DNA from: Syntrophomonas wolfei subsp. methylbutyratica
Lineage (GTDB): Bacteria; Bacillota; Syntrophomonadia; Syntrophomonadales; Syntrophomonadaceae
NCBI RefSeq assembly: GCF_001570625.1
Contig: NZ_BBQT01000009.1
Location: forward strand, 55,607-119,606
DNA: 64,000 nt
Direction: 5' to 3'
Shown: piece after piece, positions 43,776 to 56,361 of the stretch
Numbering within the stretch: position 1 is the stretch's first letter
Layout: every line of letters starts with the position of its first letter
Notes under the pieces: model-generated
Told to the model about the DNA's origin: nothing
Seen by the model: the letters and a program-made list of their open reading frames with translations, nothing else
The model's database searches: none
Position numbers and translations under genes: made by a program

Positions 43776-44453
43776 TCATTTAAACAAGAACATCAGCAGC
43801 GGAACCAGCAGAAGACCGGGTAGCAGGTTCGCCAAACGGATGCGGGCCAGGCCCAGGGTGTTGAGCCCTATCCCAGCTATGATAATTCCCCCCAGACCGG
43901 TCAGGTTATTTATGACGGGATCAGTAAGTAAAGGCTTCAAAAACCCTGCTCCCAGGCTGATGGCTCCTTGATAAAGCAGGAGGGGAAGAGCGGAGAAAAG
44001 TACCCCTACACCCATACTGGCCGCAAATATCATAGCCATTATCCCGTCCAGCATGGATTTTACCAGCAGTATATCATAATTATGGGTCAAACCATCCTGC
44101 AAAGCTCCCAGGATGGCCATGGCGCCGACACAAAAGACCAGGGTGGCGGAAACGAAGCCCTTTACAAAGAGATTTTCTTCCTGCCCCAGCAGCCTTTCCA
44201 GCCTTTTCCCGGTATTCTCCAGCTTGCCCTCCCAATTCCTCCATTCCCCGAAAACCGTCCCCAGAGCCAGGCTGAGACCAACAACTACCAGGTTCTCGGT
44301 CTTGAGCCCATACTGAATCCCAATTATGAGGATTAGAAGGCCCATGGCATCCTGCAGGGAGCGGGAAATGTTTTCCGGTATTCCCCGGCGCAGCAGCAGA
44401 CCAACAGCTCCCGCCGCTACAATGGCCCCGGCATTTATTAAGGTACCGGTCAC
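43776..44453 (-). CDS. DUF554-family membrane protein
   Basis: 225 residues from the GTG at 44453 (MTGTLINAGAIVAAG), the usual family start. About six to seven membrane segments; the family blocks GIPENISRSLQDAMGLLILIIG, ALGTVFGEW and GGIIIAGIGLNTL are present. It resembles YdfK/YqgA-like proteins, predicted transporters of unknown substrate. Lies 106 bp upstream of gatC on the same strand, possibly the head of that transcription unit. Confidence 0.85.
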   Translation of the reverse strand: MTGTLINAGAIVAAGAVGLLLRRGIPENISRSLQDAMGLLILIIGIQYGLKTENLVVVGLSLALGTVFGEWRNWEGKLENTGKRLERLLGQEENLFVKGFVSATLVFCVGAMAILGALQDGLTHNYDILLVKSMLDGIMAMIFAASMGVGVLFSALPLLLYQGAISLGAGFLKPLLTDPVINNLTGLGGIIIAGIGLNTLGLARIRLANLLPGLLLVPLLMFLFK

Positions 44454-44493
44454 CGCTTCTTCACCTGCAATTCCTCCCGTCACAACATTAAAC

Positions 44494-44765
44494 TGACTCT
44501 ACTGCAATAAGTTACAAATATTCATTGGTTTGTATAAATATACCGCTCGCAGTCTTCGCATGGGCAACACCTGCGGCTTGTCTCGCGGCTCAAGGGGTAC
44601 GCGCTAACCTCCCGTCCATGGTCGTATAGCGCTCTCGCGACGTCCTGTCGCTCGCCCCCTTTCGCCTGCTCGCCTTCGCCGGGTGTTGCATCCATGCTTC
44701 GCCAACGCTCGCTTTGTATATTTATGCAACCCTTATGCAACAAAAGAGATTTTTGTAGTGGAACC
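44494..44765. repeat. Fold-back repeat element, copy 4
   Basis: Outer ends GACTCTACTGCAATAAG and TTTTTGTAGTGGAACC, inner ends GTTTGTATAAATATACCGCTC and GCTTTGTATATTTATGC. The left interior lacks the ATTACGACC/GAGCATCAG block of copy 1, but the CTCGCGACGTCCTGTCGCTC block is intact. Sits between DUF554 and ligA. Confidence 0.8.
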
Positions 44766-44797
44766 CCTCACTCCTCACTTTTCTTTTCCCGGTGCGC

Positions 44798-46900
<2,103 letters not shown>

Positions 46901-46916
46901 TTATAATCACCGAACG

Positions 46917-46962
46917 ACCCTTCCGTCTTCCGTCCTCCGTCTTCTGTCTTCCGTCTCTAATC
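46917..46962. repeat. Degenerate TTCCGTC heptamer tandem repeat
   Basis: Five to six copies of a CTTCCGT-like unit, with related short runs at about 35622 and 53371. These low-complexity units occur only between genes here. Confidence 0.65.
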
Positions 46963-49047
46963 TATTTTCTCCAGCGGAGCGATATCCAATCGCAGCATCC
47001 TGGTTCCCGCCTGAACAAATTCAACCACCGCAATCTGCTCCTCTTCATTCAGTTCGCTTATTATTCCCATACCGAATTTGGCATGCAGGACCCGGTCACC
47101 GGCTCCAAATACCGGTTTGGCAACCTTTTTTTGCTGGGGAGAGAGCAAGAGCTCTTCCGGAATTTCGTAGAGAAAACGCGAAGGAGGGTTGCTGCGTTCA
47201 TAGCCATAGAGCAAGCGGTTCAAAGCATGGCTAAGATAAAGCCTTTCCTGAGCCCGGGTTATGCCCACATAGCATAGTCTTCTTTCTTCCTCCATCTCAT
47301 CAACCGTCTGGCTGCGATACGAAGGGAAAACCCCTTCTTCCAGACCGGTAATAAAGACCACCGGGAACTCCAGGCCTTTGGCCCCGTGAAGGGTCATGAG
47401 CAGGACATGGTCGGAATTGTCAAGCTCGTCGCTCTCCTGCACCAGGGCCGTCTGAGACAGAAATTCCTCCAGTCCCTGACCCCCTTCTCTTTCAAATTCC
47501 ACTACCAGGGAGCGCAACTCCTGCAAATTCTCAATTCGCGCCTCAGCATCAGCCGCTTTGCTTTTCTTAAGCTCCTCGATATATCCCGTAACTTCAATTA
47601 CCTGCTCCAGAAGCTCCATCAACGAAGCCCTTGATGAGACCAAATCCGTTAGATACTTCAGTATGCCATGAAAATCCTCCATAGCCGCCAGCATCTTCCG
47701 CCCAATTCCGGGAATGGATTCCGCCTCAGCCAGTACATCCAACAAAGAAATCCCCCGTTCCTCCGAATAAGCCTTAATCCTACCCAGGGTTTTTTCTCCT
47801 ATCCCCCGGCGGGGAACATTTATAACCCGTTCGAAACTCAAGAGGTCATTATTATTGGAAACCAGGCGTAAATAGGCCAGAATATCTTTTATCTCCTTGC
47901 GTTCGTAGAACTTGCGCGCTCCCACAATATGGTAAGGTATATTGCGATAGAGCAAAGCCTCTTCTAAAACTCGGGATTGTGCGTGAGTACGGTAAAAAAC
48001 GGCAAAGTCCCGGAAATTCATATTTTCGCTTCGAAGCAGCTGGTTTATTTCATCAGCTATGAAACGGGACTCCTGAAAACTATCACCGGCACAGAAGTGT
48101 ACTAGCTTTTCTCCCTGCCCCTTTTGGGTATATAGCTGTTTTTCCTCCCGCTCCTCGTTGTTGCAAATCACCGCATTGGCCGCGCTTAAAATATTGCCGC
48201 TGGAGCGGTAGTTCATTTCCAGCTTGATCAGCCGGCTATCCGGGTAATCGCCGAGAAAACGCTTGATATTATAGGGCTCGGCCCCCCTCCAGCTATATAT
48301 GGACTGGTCGGGATCTCCAACCACGAAAATATTGTGGTGCCGTGAAGCCAGCAAACGGGCCCAGAAATACTGCGAGTAATTGGTGTCCTGGTATTCATCA
48401 ACCATAATATATTGAAACCATCCCTGGTATTTTTCCAATATGGCCGGATTCTGTTGGAAAAGGCGGATACAGAGCACAATAAGGTCTTCAAAATCCAGCA
48501 CATTCAAGTTTTTAAGGCGGGAATTATAAAGGCTGAAGACCCTACAATTCCTTTCCTTTATGAAATCGGGAACAGCAAAGCTGTAAAAATACTTCTCCGG
48601 TTTTTCCAAGCTGTTTTTTGCCTGTTTGAAGATATAGAGCAGTTCTTCCGGTTTGGTTTCATAGTCGTTTTCTTCTCTAAGTAGGGTTTTGATAAGTGAT
48701 TTAGCTTCCGTATCATCAATAATGCTGAAGTATTTGTCAAAACCCAATTCCTGAATATCCATTCTCAATATGCGATTGCAGGTGGAGTGAAAAGTTTGAA
48801 TCCACTGGCTGTTAAAATCGGGAAGCATCGAAATCACCCGGGAACGCATCTCCTGAGCGGCCTTATTGGTAAAAGTAATGGCCATAATCCGGTGAGGAGG
48901 AATTCCCTGCTTTACCAGGTGGACAATACGGCGGGTTAGAACCCTGGTCTTGCCACTACCGGCACCAGCTAAAACCATACAGGGACCATCTACATGAGCT
49001 ACGGCTTCTTTTTGTTGTTCATTAAGATCAGCGAAAATATTTTGCAT
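46957..49047 (-). CDS. pcrA: UvrD/PcrA-type ATP-dependent DNA helicase
   Basis: 696 residues. Helicase motifs in order: LNEQQKEAVAH (Q motif), GAGSGKTRVLT (Walker A), ITFTNKAAQEM, DEYQDTNYSQYFWARL (Walker B), VVGDPDQSIYSWRGA, LEMNYRS, LMTLHGAKGLEFPVVF and YVGITRAQERLYLSHA. The C-terminal Tudor-like tail (DRVLHAKFGMGIISEL) binds RNA polymerase in PcrA. Works in repair and rolling-circle replication. Precedes ligA on the same strand; ATG at 49047. Confidence 0.96.
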   Translation of the reverse strand: MQNIFADLNEQQKEAVAHVDGPCMVLAGAGSGKTRVLTRRIVHLVKQGIPPHRIMAITFTNKAAQEMRSRVISMLPDFNSQWIQTFHSTCNRILRMDIQELGFDKYFSIIDDTEAKSLIKTLLREENDYETKPEELLYIFKQAKNSLEKPEKYFYSFAVPDFIKERNCRVFSLYNSRLKNLNVLDFEDLIVLCIRLFQQNPAILEKYQGWFQYIMVDEYQDTNYSQYFWARLLASRHHNIFVVGDPDQSIYSWRGAEPYNIKRFLGDYPDSRLIKLEMNYRSSGNILSAANAVICNNEEREEKQLYTQKGQGEKLVHFCAGDSFQESRFIADEINQLLRSENMNFRDFAVFYRTHAQSRVLEEALLYRNIPYHIVGARKFYERKEIKDILAYLRLVSNNNDLLSFERVINVPRRGIGEKTLGRIKAYSEERGISLLDVLAEAESIPGIGRKMLAAMEDFHGILKYLTDLVSSRASLMELLEQVIEVTGYIEELKKSKAADAEARIENLQELRSLVVEFEREGGQGLEEFLSQTALVQESDELDNSDHVLLMTLHGAKGLEFPVVFITGLEEGVFPSYRSQTVDEMEEERRLCYVGITRAQERLYLSHALNRLLYGYERSNPPSRFLYEIPEELLLSPQQKKVAKPVFGAGDRVLHAKFGMGIISELNEEEQIAVVEFVQAGTRMLRLDIAPLEKID

Positions 49048-49072
49048 AGAATAAAAACCACCTTTTAAGTAT

Positions 49073-49104
49073 CGGAAGAAACTGCTTAAGCAGTTTCAAC
49101 ACAT
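49073..49104. repeat. Dispersed 32-bp palindromic repeat
   Basis: CGGAAGAAACTGCTTAAG followed by CAGTTTCAACACA; its 20-bp core at 49078-49097 is a perfect palindrome. A reverse-orientation copy with one mismatch in the core is at 21191-21222. Located between the divergent pcrA and smr genes. Confidence 0.65.
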
Positions 49105-49228
49105 TCTTTTGTATCCCCACTCCTAACCATATTTTAAATAATAACACAAAACTACTCTATCTTTTGAAAGAGAAGCTATACTAGATTAAAAGTGATTATT
49201 TTTAACCGGCAAGGGAGGGAGTAAGCCA

Positions 49229-49627
49229 ATGAAAGTTCAAAGCCTTAATCTTCACGGTCTGAGCCTGGAAGAAGCCCGGCAAAAAACCAGGCAAAACTTG
49301 ATCTGGTGCATGCAAAACGGGGTGGATGTGCTGGATTTAAACCATGGTAAAGGATATCATAGCAGCCGCAACTTTTCCGTACTCAAACAAGAACTGAGGA
49401 GAATGCTTAAATCCGAACCCTCCTTGAAGGAATTCGGTTACAAGGTAGTGTACGGGGAATCCAACCTGCCGGTAGCCCTGGCTTATGATGAAGGCCACAC
49501 CCTGATAGTTGCTCGCGGAAAAGAAAAGGAATATATCGGCGGTTGGAAAGAGCAGGAGAAGAAGCAGCGGATTTTTTCACCGGAAGGGCGGCAGGAAAGA
49601 AAACAACGGAAAAAAAGAAGTAAATAA
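49229..49627 (+). CDS. Smr-domain protein
   Basis: 132 residues. The Smr signature LNLHGLSLEEARQKTRQNL with later DLNHGKGYHSS and VVYGESN (a GxGxH-like loop) marks a small stand-alone relative of the MutS2 C-terminal nuclease. The basic tail (ERKQRKKRSK) fits nucleic-acid binding. Start ATG follows AAGGGAGGGAGTAAGCCA. Divergent from pcrA. Roles of stand-alone Smr proteins include mRNA and DNA endonuclease activity, not determined here. Confidence 0.8.
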   Translation: MKVQSLNLHGLSLEEARQKTRQNLIWCMQNGVDVLDLNHGKGYHSSRNFSVLKQELRRMLKSEPSLKEFGYKVVYGESNLPVALAYDEGHTLIVARGKEKEYIGGWKEQEKKQRIFSPEGRQERKQRKKRSK

Positions 49628-49652
49628 GATTGAGAAAGTGAGGGGTAGGTCC

Positions 49653-50060
49653 CTACGATATACCTATTCTATCCATATAATCATGGATCTGTTCAAAAGC
49701 CAGTCCGGCAATAAACCAAAACGGAGTATAATCCAGGCGCACAAAGCCATCCAGGCTGAAAAACGAAGCACCGCTATAGTCCCAGGGGCAAAACCCCAGG
49801 GATATTTTCAAGAGCCAGCCACAGAGGTATTCAATCCCAATTATGAGGGAGGCCCAAATAAAGCCCCGTACCGGCCAGGGGGCAGAACGAATACGATCAT
49901 GAAAAGGCTCCAGGAAAACGGCCAGTCCATATATGGGAAACATCCACAGGTAGGTATGGGCACCCAAGCGCCATGAAGCGTTCAAGAGAGAGCCCATTCC
50001 CGTAAATAATATTTCCGTAGTCCATCCCAGGGTTCCATAAAGCAAAAATCTCTTTAACAT
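49653..50060 (-). CDS. Small membrane protein, putative ABC-transporter type IV family
   Basis: 135 residues from the ATG at 50060 (MLKRFLLYGTLGWTTEILF). Four hydrophobic segments; the patterns FLLYGTLGWTTEI, MFPIYGLAVFLEP and EYLCGWLL match the PF06541-like (DUF1113) family of unknown function, often annotated as putative ABC-transporter type IV. Converges on the smr gene with a 25-bp gap. Ribosome-binding site is weak. Confidence 0.75.
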   Translation of the reverse strand: MLKRFLLYGTLGWTTEILFTGMGSLLNASWRLGAHTYLWMFPIYGLAVFLEPFHDRIRSAPWPVRGFIWASLIIGIEYLCGWLLKISLGFCPWDYSGASFFSLDGFVRLDYTPFWFIAGLAFEQIHDYMDRIGIS

Positions 50061-50170
50061 GTTTATAGTATGTGAAATTGAAAATGAACTATGATAATTG
50101 CAATGCAAAATTATATCGTATTAAGCCCACCCCTTATAACTAGCAAATAAAGACAGGATGCTTTTGTGCT

Positions 50171-52420
50171 TTATGGCGCAATCGAAGGCAACCGGCCTTT
50201 GAGCTCTTCACCGTCAGTCAAAAAAACCCGGCCTGCAACCGCCTGCTTTTGGGGTAAGGCCAGGTAATTCAGTACATTTTTCAGCACTTGCAGCCCATTC
50301 CCATTGTCGGCAGTAAGTATTGATTCCGGGTGGAATTGGATTGCCGCCACCGGCATTTCTCGATGTTCAACCGCCATTGCCACCCCATCTTCACTGACTG
50401 CGCTTACTTGTAAACAATCCGGCAAGACGGCCGCATAAAGAGAGTGGTAACGCCCCACCCGGAACTGCCGGGGCAAAGATCTCCAAAGGGGCGAAGACTG
50501 CGAAACCGTCAGCAGTGAAGCATGGCCATGGCAGGGATAAGGCAATTCCTCCACCCTCCCCCCAAAATACTCCACTACCCCCTGCAACCCGAGACAAACC
50601 CCAAAAACCGGAATAGATCGTTTAATCGCCAGGTCAATCGTTTCTGGCAACTGGAAATCATCCGGGCGGCCGGGGCCGGGGGATAGGAACAGCAGGTCGA
50701 AATCCTGCCCTTGGCGCAGGCGTTCCCGGGCCAGAGGAGCCCGGGTAACCCAAACCTCAGCCCCCAGTTGTTTTAAATAATTGCTCAGAGTGTGAACAAA
50801 AGAGTCTTCATGATCCACCAGCAATACCCGGGGTGCTTGTTTTTCCAGCTGTAAATCCGGCACAATTAAAGGCCGCCGGTCAGCAGAAGCTCCCTGAATG
50901 GCCTTGAGCATGGCCGCCGCCTTGACCAGAGTTTCCGCCTCTTCCTCCTCCGGTATCGAATCCATCAAGAGGGTAGCCCCCACTCGGATCTCCGCCAGCT
51001 TATTCTTAATCCTTATGCTACGTAAAGTCAGCCCCGTATTTAGATCACCATTAAAGGAAAGGTAGCCCACCGCTCCCCCGTACCAGCCACGCGGCGACCC
51101 TTCATTTTCCTCCAGCCACTTTATCGCAGCCCGCTTGGGGGCTCCGGTTACGGTAACCGCCCACATATGGGTAAGGAAAGCATCCAGGGCATCAAAATCC
51201 GGGCGCAGTATTCCTTCAACATGATCAACGGTATGGATTAAATGCGAGTAAAGCTCTATCTGGCGCCGTCCGATAACCTTGACCGAACCTGGCTCACAGA
51301 TCCTGGACTTATCGTTACGATCCACATCCGTGCACATGGTAAGCTCGGCTTCATCCTTGCCGGAATTGAGGAGTTTTCTGATCTGCAGCGCATCTTCAAT
51401 GGCATCTTTTCCCCTTTTGATAGTACCGGAAATGGGACAGGTTTCCACCCGCTTTCCCTCCACCCGCAGATACATTTCCGGGGAGGCACCCACCAGTTGT
51501 TCATCGCCCAAATTTATGATAAAACCATAAGGGCTGGGATTGATACTTTTTAAGTTTTTAAACACTTCCGAAGGGGCTATCGGGCAAGGCTCCAACAGGG
51601 AATAGGAGGGCACCACTTCAAACAAATCCCCCCGCTGGAAAGATTGTTTAGCCTTTTTCACCAGAGCGGTGTAATGGCCTGGCAGCGACCGCTCCTGCTG
51701 TCTGCTCAATACTTCATAGGGGTAAATACCCTCCCGGCTGTATTGCGGAATATTTATTGATTCCCCACTGCTTCTAAAGCTGTAGCTTAGCTGGTAAGCC
51801 CGGGCCATACGATGATCCACCACCGTCAGCTCATCAGGCAGGTAAAGCAGCAAATCGCACTGCCCCTCGGGGCGGGGCCGCTTTAATTCCATGGGTTCGA
51901 ACTGGTAAACCAGATCATAGCCAAAAGCCCCGTACAGTCCAAGGAAACAATCATCCGGATAAAAAAGGTATCTTCGCATCACCCTTATAAGCGAGAAAAT
52001 ACTGGCCTGCCGGCTGCGCTCCTCTTCCCAGCAAAGCTCAGGACTTTTTTTAATATTGCCCTCTATTTTATTCTGCTTAAGAAGCAACGCAGTAAATTCT
52101 TCCCGGCCGCGAAGCTCTGCATACAAGCCAAAGAGCAACTTCAGACCACTGCTTTTCAAAGCCTCAATGCAAAAATCCCTACCCTGAGCGCGCAGTTCCA
52201 GACAAGGATTGAGAAATCCGATGTCCCACTGGCTATACCTGCCGGGATAATCATAACTGCTGGAAAAAAGGGCTCCCTTTTGCCGGTCAATTTGCTGGAT
52301 TATGGGCTCAGTAGCCTCGTTAAGTTCAATGCTGCGCACCCGGCGCTCTATATCGACTCCCCCCTCGCTTGAGTAGCGCAGGGAGCGAAAACCCGCCAGA
52401 TGCTGGGAGATATTATTCAT
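50171..52420 (-). CDS. trpE(G): Fused anthranilate synthase TrpE(G)
   Basis: 749 residues. Residues 1-530 are the chorismate-using TrpE part ([91 protein letters not shown]), and residues 545-735 are a glutamine amidotransferase TrpG ([18 protein letters not shown], catalytic Cys in FGVCLGLQG, His-x-Glu in FHPESIL). A single-chain TrpE(G) is typical of rhizobia and a few other groups and unusual among Firmicutes, where the subunits are usually separate. It makes anthranilate from chorismate and glutamine. Last gene of the trp operon, 71 bp after aroF. Confidence 0.95.
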   Translation of the reverse strand: MNNISQHLAGFRSLRYSSEGGVDIERRVRSIELNEATEPIIQQIDRQKGALFSSSYDYPGRYSQWDIGFLNPCLELRAQGRDFCIEALKSSGLKLLFGLYAELRGREEFTALLLKQNKIEGNIKKSPELCWEEERSRQASIFSLIRVMRRYLFYPDDCFLGLYGAFGYDLVYQFEPMELKRPRPEGQCDLLLYLPDELTVVDHRMARAYQLSYSFRSSGESINIPQYSREGIYPYEVLSRQQERSLPGHYTALVKKAKQSFQRGDLFEVVPSYSLLEPCPIAPSEVFKNLKSINPSPYGFIINLGDEQLVGASPEMYLRVEGKRVETCPISGTIKRGKDAIEDALQIRKLLNSGKDEAELTMCTDVDRNDKSRICEPGSVKVIGRRQIELYSHLIHTVDHVEGILRPDFDALDAFLTHMWAVTVTGAPKRAAIKWLEENEGSPRGWYGGAVGYLSFNGDLNTGLTLRSIRIKNKLAEIRVGATLLMDSIPEEEEAETLVKAAAMLKAIQGASADRRPLIVPDLQLEKQAPRVLLVDHEDSFVHTLSNYLKQLGAEVWVTRAPLARERLRQGQDFDLLFLSPGPGRPDDFQLPETIDLAIKRSIPVFGVCLGLQGVVEYFGGRVEELPYPCHGHASLLTVSQSSPLWRSLPRQFRVGRYHSLYAAVLPDCLQVSAVSEDGVAMAVEHREMPVAAIQFHPESILTADNGNGLQVLKNVLNYLALPQKQAVAGRVFLTDGEELKGRLPSIAP

Positions 52421-52491
52421 TCAGCTTTCATCCTCTCTCGTATCAAGGAAATGTCTTATCTTGGTAGCTTTTGCATGGTAAAAAAAGCTAA

Positions 52492-53304
52492 TCAAGCCAT
52501 AGCTCTTATCCTCTCAGTCAGAGCCGCAAATTGCTCCGGGGTGAGGGATTGTTCTCCATCGGACAAAGCCTCTTCAGGATGCTGGTGTACCTCAATCATC
52601 AGGCCATCGGCACCGGCTGCCATCGCCGCCCGGGCTACGGGAGCCACCAGCGAGCGCCGCCCGGTAGCATGGCTGGGATCCACTATTACCGGCAAGTGAG
52701 ACAATTCCTTGACCAGAGCCACCGCCCCTATATCTACCGTATTTCGGGTCAAAGGCTCAAAGGTGCGTATTCCCCGCTCGCAAAGTATGACTTTTTCGTT
52801 ACCGGCATCCATTATATACTCACAGGCCAGGAGCCATTCCTCAATGGTAGCGGCCAGACCGCGTTTAAGCAGCACCGGTTTGTCTACCCGCCCGGCCTCT
52901 TTAAGCAGGGAAAAATTCTGCATGTTGCGGCTGCCGATTTGGATAAGGTCACAATGGGCAGCTACCTGATCCAGATCGCGCGGATCCATAACTTCTGAAA
53001 CCACCGGCAAGCCGGTGAGCTCCCGGGCTTGGGCCAGAATCTTTAGCCCCTCTGTCCCCAGGCCAGCAAAAGAATACGGGGAGCTGCGGGGCTTGAAGGC
53101 TCCCCCGCGCAGTATATCCACACCCATTTCTTTTAAAATCAGGGCAATTTCCAGGTATTGCTCCCGGGACTCTACCGAACAGGGACCGGCAATTATGGTG
53201 CAGTTTCCATCGCCTATACTTATTTCCTTGCCGGCGGTTTTGATTTTAATAATGGTATTATTATTGCTATCAGGACTACGGGACGCTAGTTTACAAGCCA
53301 GCAT
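52492..53304 (-). CDS. aroF: 3-Deoxy-7-phosphoheptulonate synthase (DAHP synthase)
   Basis: 270 residues from the ATG at 53304, after GGAAGGAGGATTATC. It is the short type I-beta, KDO8PS-like enzyme without regulatory domains: [81 protein letters not shown], and [21 protein letters not shown]. It starts the shikimate pathway from PEP and erythrose-4-phosphate. Its place inside the trp operon means the pathway entry is co-regulated with tryptophan supply. No chorismate mutase domain. Confidence 0.93.
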   Translation of the reverse strand: MLACKLASRSPDSNNNTIIKIKTAGKEISIGDGNCTIIAGPCSVESREQYLEIALILKEMGVDILRGGAFKPRSSPYSFAGLGTEGLKILAQARELTGLPVVSEVMDPRDLDQVAAHCDLIQIGSRNMQNFSLLKEAGRVDKPVLLKRGLAATIEEWLLACEYIMDAGNEKVILCERGIRTFEPLTRNTVDIGAVALVKELSHLPVIVDPSHATGRRSLVAPVARAAMAAGADGLMIEVHQHPEEALSDGEQSLTPEQFAALTERIRAMA

Positions 53305-53319
53305 GATAATCCTCCTTCC

Positions 53320-53334
53320 AGGTGCCCGGCACCT
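53320..53334. repeat. AGGTGCC-type palindrome (two copies nearby)
   Basis: AGGTGCCCGGCACCT is a near-perfect palindrome between trpA and aroF; a variant AAGTGCCTGGCACCTC lies at 53431-53446, inside the last codons of trpA. The second copy supplies trpA's final residues ([10 protein letters not shown]), suggesting that a mobile or selfish palindrome has been incorporated into the gene end. Confidence 0.6.
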
Positions 53335-53415
53335 CTCATTAACTCCTAACAAGCAGCAATGAAATCACCTTCCGTCTTCCATCTTCCGCCCCTTACCCCC
53401 ACTCCTCACTTTTCA

Positions 53416-54195
53416 TTAACTTAACAACTTAAGTGCCTGGCACCTCTTCTCCAATATTCCGGGCAGAAGGGCGGGGCGGGACTCGTACTCTTCAATAATC
53501 TGGGCCAGGGCGCTCCCGATTACTACTCCGTCTGCCTGCTCGCGGAAAGCCCTGACCTGCTCGGGCTGGGATATGCCAAAACCCAGGGCCAGGGGAGCCG
53601 TGCTTACTCTTCTTACCTTTTGCAGGTAATCCTTGATTTCCATCTCCGGCAGGGACCTGAGCCCGGTCACTCCGCGCACCGAAACGCAATATATAAAAGC
53701 AGGGTCTAACTCCGCCGCCATCTGTACCCGCGATAAGGTACTGCTGGGAGCCAGCATAGGAATCAGCTCCAGGCCCTGGCCGGCCAGTCTTCCTAACTCA
53801 TCCAAAGGCAGATCCGGTACTATAACCGCCTCTACCCCCGCTGAGCGGCAATCCCCGGCAAATTTGTCCAAACCCATCTGCAATATGGGGTTGTAATAGG
53901 AAAAAAGGATAAGAGGCAGCTGGCAGGCATCCCGCACCCGGGCGGCAAAATCCAGCCCCCGTTTCAGGTTCAGTCCCCGCCTTACCCCCCGGTGATGAAA
54001 TCTTTCTATCACTTCACCATCAGCCAGCGGGTCCGTGAAAGGTACCCCCAACTCCAGCAAATCACAGCCCCCTTGCTCCAGGGCCCGGATACATTCCAGG
54101 CATAAATCTTCATCAGGGACCGCCGCCATAATAAAAGCTATCAGGGCCATCTCTTCCTTTTTTTTCAATTCATCCCATCTATTTCTAATTTTCAC
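53416..54195 (-). CDS. trpA: Tryptophan synthase alpha chain
   Basis: 259 residues from the GTG at 54195, after GGGAGGTGTTGGGA, overlapping the trpB stop by 11 bp. The longer frame start at 54234 would lie inside trpB. Motifs: [17 protein letters not shown] (catalytic Glu and Asp), [45 protein letters not shown] and [11 protein letters not shown]. Cleaves indole-3-glycerol phosphate to indole for TrpB. Confidence 0.95.
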   Translation of the reverse strand: MKIRNRWDELKKKEEMALIAFIMAAVPDEDLCLECIRALEQGGCDLLELGVPFTDPLADGEVIERFHHRGVRRGLNLKRGLDFAARVRDACQLPLILFSYYNPILQMGLDKFAGDCRSAGVEAVIVPDLPLDELGRLAGQGLELIPMLAPSSTLSRVQMAAELDPAFIYCVSVRGVTGLRSLPEMEIKDYLQKVRRVSTAPLALGFGISQPEQVRAFREQADGVVIGSALAQIIEEYESRPALLPGILEKRCQALKLLS

Positions 54196-55381
54196 TCCCA
54201 ACACCTCCCAGCAAACGAGCCACTTCTTCCACATCCTTGTCTCCCCGGCCGGATAGATTTATGACCAGGCTTTTTTCTTCTTCCAGGGCAGCTGCTATTT
54301 TCAAAGCATAAGCCACCGCGTGGGCACTCTCCAATGCCGGGATTATTCCTTCCATCCGGCAGAGCTGCATAAAGGCATCCAGAGCCTCCCGGTCGCTTAC
54401 CTGAACATAGTCCACCCTTCCTCTTTCCCGCAAAGAGGCGTGTTCCGGCCCCACCCCGGGGTAATCCAGGCCGGCGGATATGGAATGGGTGTCCATCACC
54501 TGCCCGTATTCATCCTGCAGGAGACGGCTGAAAGCCCCGTGCAATACCCCGTCATTGCCCCGGGAAAGGGTGGCGCAGTGCTGACCCGGTGCCGTACCGC
54601 AGCCTCCGGCTTCCACCCCCAGCAGTTTTACCGGGTCCTCCAGGAAAGGATAAAAAATCCCCATGGCATTGCTGCCCCCGCCCACACAGGCTATAATGCA
54701 GTCGGGAAGCCCCCCCTCCTGTTCCTGGAACTGCCGCCGCAGCTCCCGGCCAATCACCGCTTGAAAATCCCGGACCATCATGGGATAGGGATGAGGACCT
54801 ACTACCGAACCTATTACCATATGGGAATATTCAAAACTACGGATGAAATCGCGAAAAGCCTCATTGGTAGCATCCTTCAGGGTTTCACTGCCTTTTTTTA
54901 CTCCCCGGACCTCCGCTCCCAGCATCTGCATACGAAAGACATTCAGCCTTTGCCTTTCCATATCTTTGCTGCCCATATATACCGTACATTCCAGGCCGAA
55001 AACCGCCGCTGCCGTTGCCGTTGCCACTCCATGCTGCCCGGCTCCGGTCTCGGCTATCAGCCTTTTTTTGCCCATTTTGCGGGCTAGCAGGGCCTGCCCC
55101 AGGGTATTATTAATCTTGTGGGACCCGGTATGGTTGAGATCCTCCCGCTTAAGAAAAATCCGGGCTTTCCCTGCGTTTTCGCTCAGGCGGGAGGCAAAAT
55201 ACAGGGGCGACTCCCGGCCCGCATAGTCCTTAAGATATAATTGCAGCTCTTGCCGGAACTTCTCATCTCCGGCCAATTCCCGGTAAGCCTGTTCTGTTTC
55301 CATCAAGGCCGGTATCAGGGTTTCCGGTACGAATCTTCCCCCGTAGCGGCCAAAATAACCCCGTTCATCTGGGTACATCAT
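54185..55381 (-). CDS. trpB: Tryptophan synthase beta chain
   Basis: 398 residues from the ATG at 55381, after GGAGGACTTGGA. PLP Lys is in [33 protein letters not shown] holds the PLP phosphate; the substrate segment [12 protein letters not shown] is intact. It joins indole and serine to tryptophan. Separated from trpF by repeat copy 5, the only large gap inside the operon. Confidence 0.96.
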   Translation of the reverse strand: MMYPDERGYFGRYGGRFVPETLIPALMETEQAYRELAGDEKFRQELQLYLKDYAGRESPLYFASRLSENAGKARIFLKREDLNHTGSHKINNTLGQALLARKMGKKRLIAETGAGQHGVATATAAAVFGLECTVYMGSKDMERQRLNVFRMQMLGAEVRGVKKGSETLKDATNEAFRDFIRSFEYSHMVIGSVVGPHPYPMMVRDFQAVIGRELRRQFQEQEGGLPDCIIACVGGGSNAMGIFYPFLEDPVKLLGVEAGGCGTAPGQHCATLSRGNDGVLHGAFSRLLQDEYGQVMDTHSISAGLDYPGVGPEHASLRERGRVDYVQVSDREALDAFMQLCRMEGIIPALESAHAVAYALKIAAALEEEKSLVINLSGRGDKDVEEVARLLGGVGSEN

Positions 55382-55448
55382 TCCAAGTCCTCCTTCAGTT
55401 AAATTACCCATGTGTTATCACTACAAAAAGTAATAAAATTTATGTTTG

Positions 55449-55718
55449 ATGTCACTGCAAAAAGTAATAATTATGCATTTGCTTGCATAAATATTCCGCT
55501 CGCAGTCTATGCATGGGCAACACCAACGGCTTATCTCGCGGCTCAAGGGGTACGCGCTAATCTCCCGTCCATGGTCAGGTAGCGTTCTCGCGACGTCCTG
55601 TCGCTCGCCCCCTTTCGCCTGCTCGCCTTCGCCTGGTGTTGCATCCATGCTTCGCCAACGCTCGCTTTGCATATTTATGCAACCCTATGCAAAAAAAGGG
55701 GTTTTTGCAGTGGAGTCA
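55449..55718. repeat. Fold-back repeat element, copy 5, inside the trp operon
   Basis: Outer ends GATGTCACTGCAAAAAG and TTTTTGCAGTGGAGTC, inner ends GCTTGCATAAATATTCCGCTC and GCTTTGCATATTTATGC. A second partial left end (ATCACTACAAAAAGTAAT, 55416-55433) lies just before it, as if one copy inserted beside another. It separates trpF from trpB within a single minus-strand operon. Confidence 0.8.
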
Positions 55719-55737
55719 TGTTTGCTTCTGCAAAAGG

Positions 55738-56361
55738 TTATAAATATTCAGCAGCTTGCTCCTGGACTATATTTATAAACTCCCTTATTTTAGCCGGATC
55801 TTTGCCCCCGCCGGGGTATTCCACCCCGCTGGAGACATCCACCGCCATGGGTCGCAGCTGGTGGATGGCCCGGCCTACATTTTCCGTATTCAGGCCCCCG
55901 GCCAGAATAATCCTTTCCTGCCTGGCTATTTCCTGCAAAAAAGACCAGTCGAAACTCTCTCCCGTACCCCCGTAAACACCGGGGCGATAGCTGTCAAAGA
56001 GATAAGCCCAAGGACGCCATCGCCTGAGCTGCTCTAGCTCCAAGCTGCCCCGCATGCGAAAAGACTTAATAACCGGTACGCTCACCTCTTCCAGGTAAGC
56101 GGGTTCTTCATCTCCATGCAACTGCACCATATCCAGGCGGCAGCTGGCTGCAATACGGCGCAGGTCCTCTACTTCCTCATTTACAAAGACCCCTATTTTC
56201 AGGATAGTTCTCCCTAATTTCCGGTTAATAGCTGCAGCCACATCTACTTCCAGCCTGCGGGGGGAAGGGGCAAAAACCTGGCCTATGGCCCAGGCTCCAG
56301 CCTCTCTGGCCGCAATCGCCTCCTCCAAGCAGCGGATTCCGCAAATCTTAACCCGGGTCAT
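55738..56361 (-). CDS. trpF: Phosphoribosylanthranilate isomerase
   Basis: 207 residues, normal for TrpF. RVKICGIRCLEEAIAAREAGAWAIGQVFAPSPR at the start with the catalytic Cys7 region, VQLHGDEEPAYL, and LAGGLNTENVGRAI and DVSSGVEYPGGGKDPAKI at the end. Isomerises PRA to CdRP. Coupled to trpC by a 4-bp overlap. Confidence 0.95.
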   Translation of the reverse strand: MTRVKICGIRCLEEAIAAREAGAWAIGQVFAPSPRRLEVDVAAAINRKLGRTILKIGVFVNEEVEDLRRIAASCRLDMVQLHGDEEPAYLEEVSVPVIKSFRMRGSLELEQLRRWRPWAYLFDSYRPGVYGGTGESFDWSFLQEIARQERIILAGGLNTENVGRAIHQLRPMAVDVSSGVEYPGGGKDPAKIREFINIVQEQAAEYL

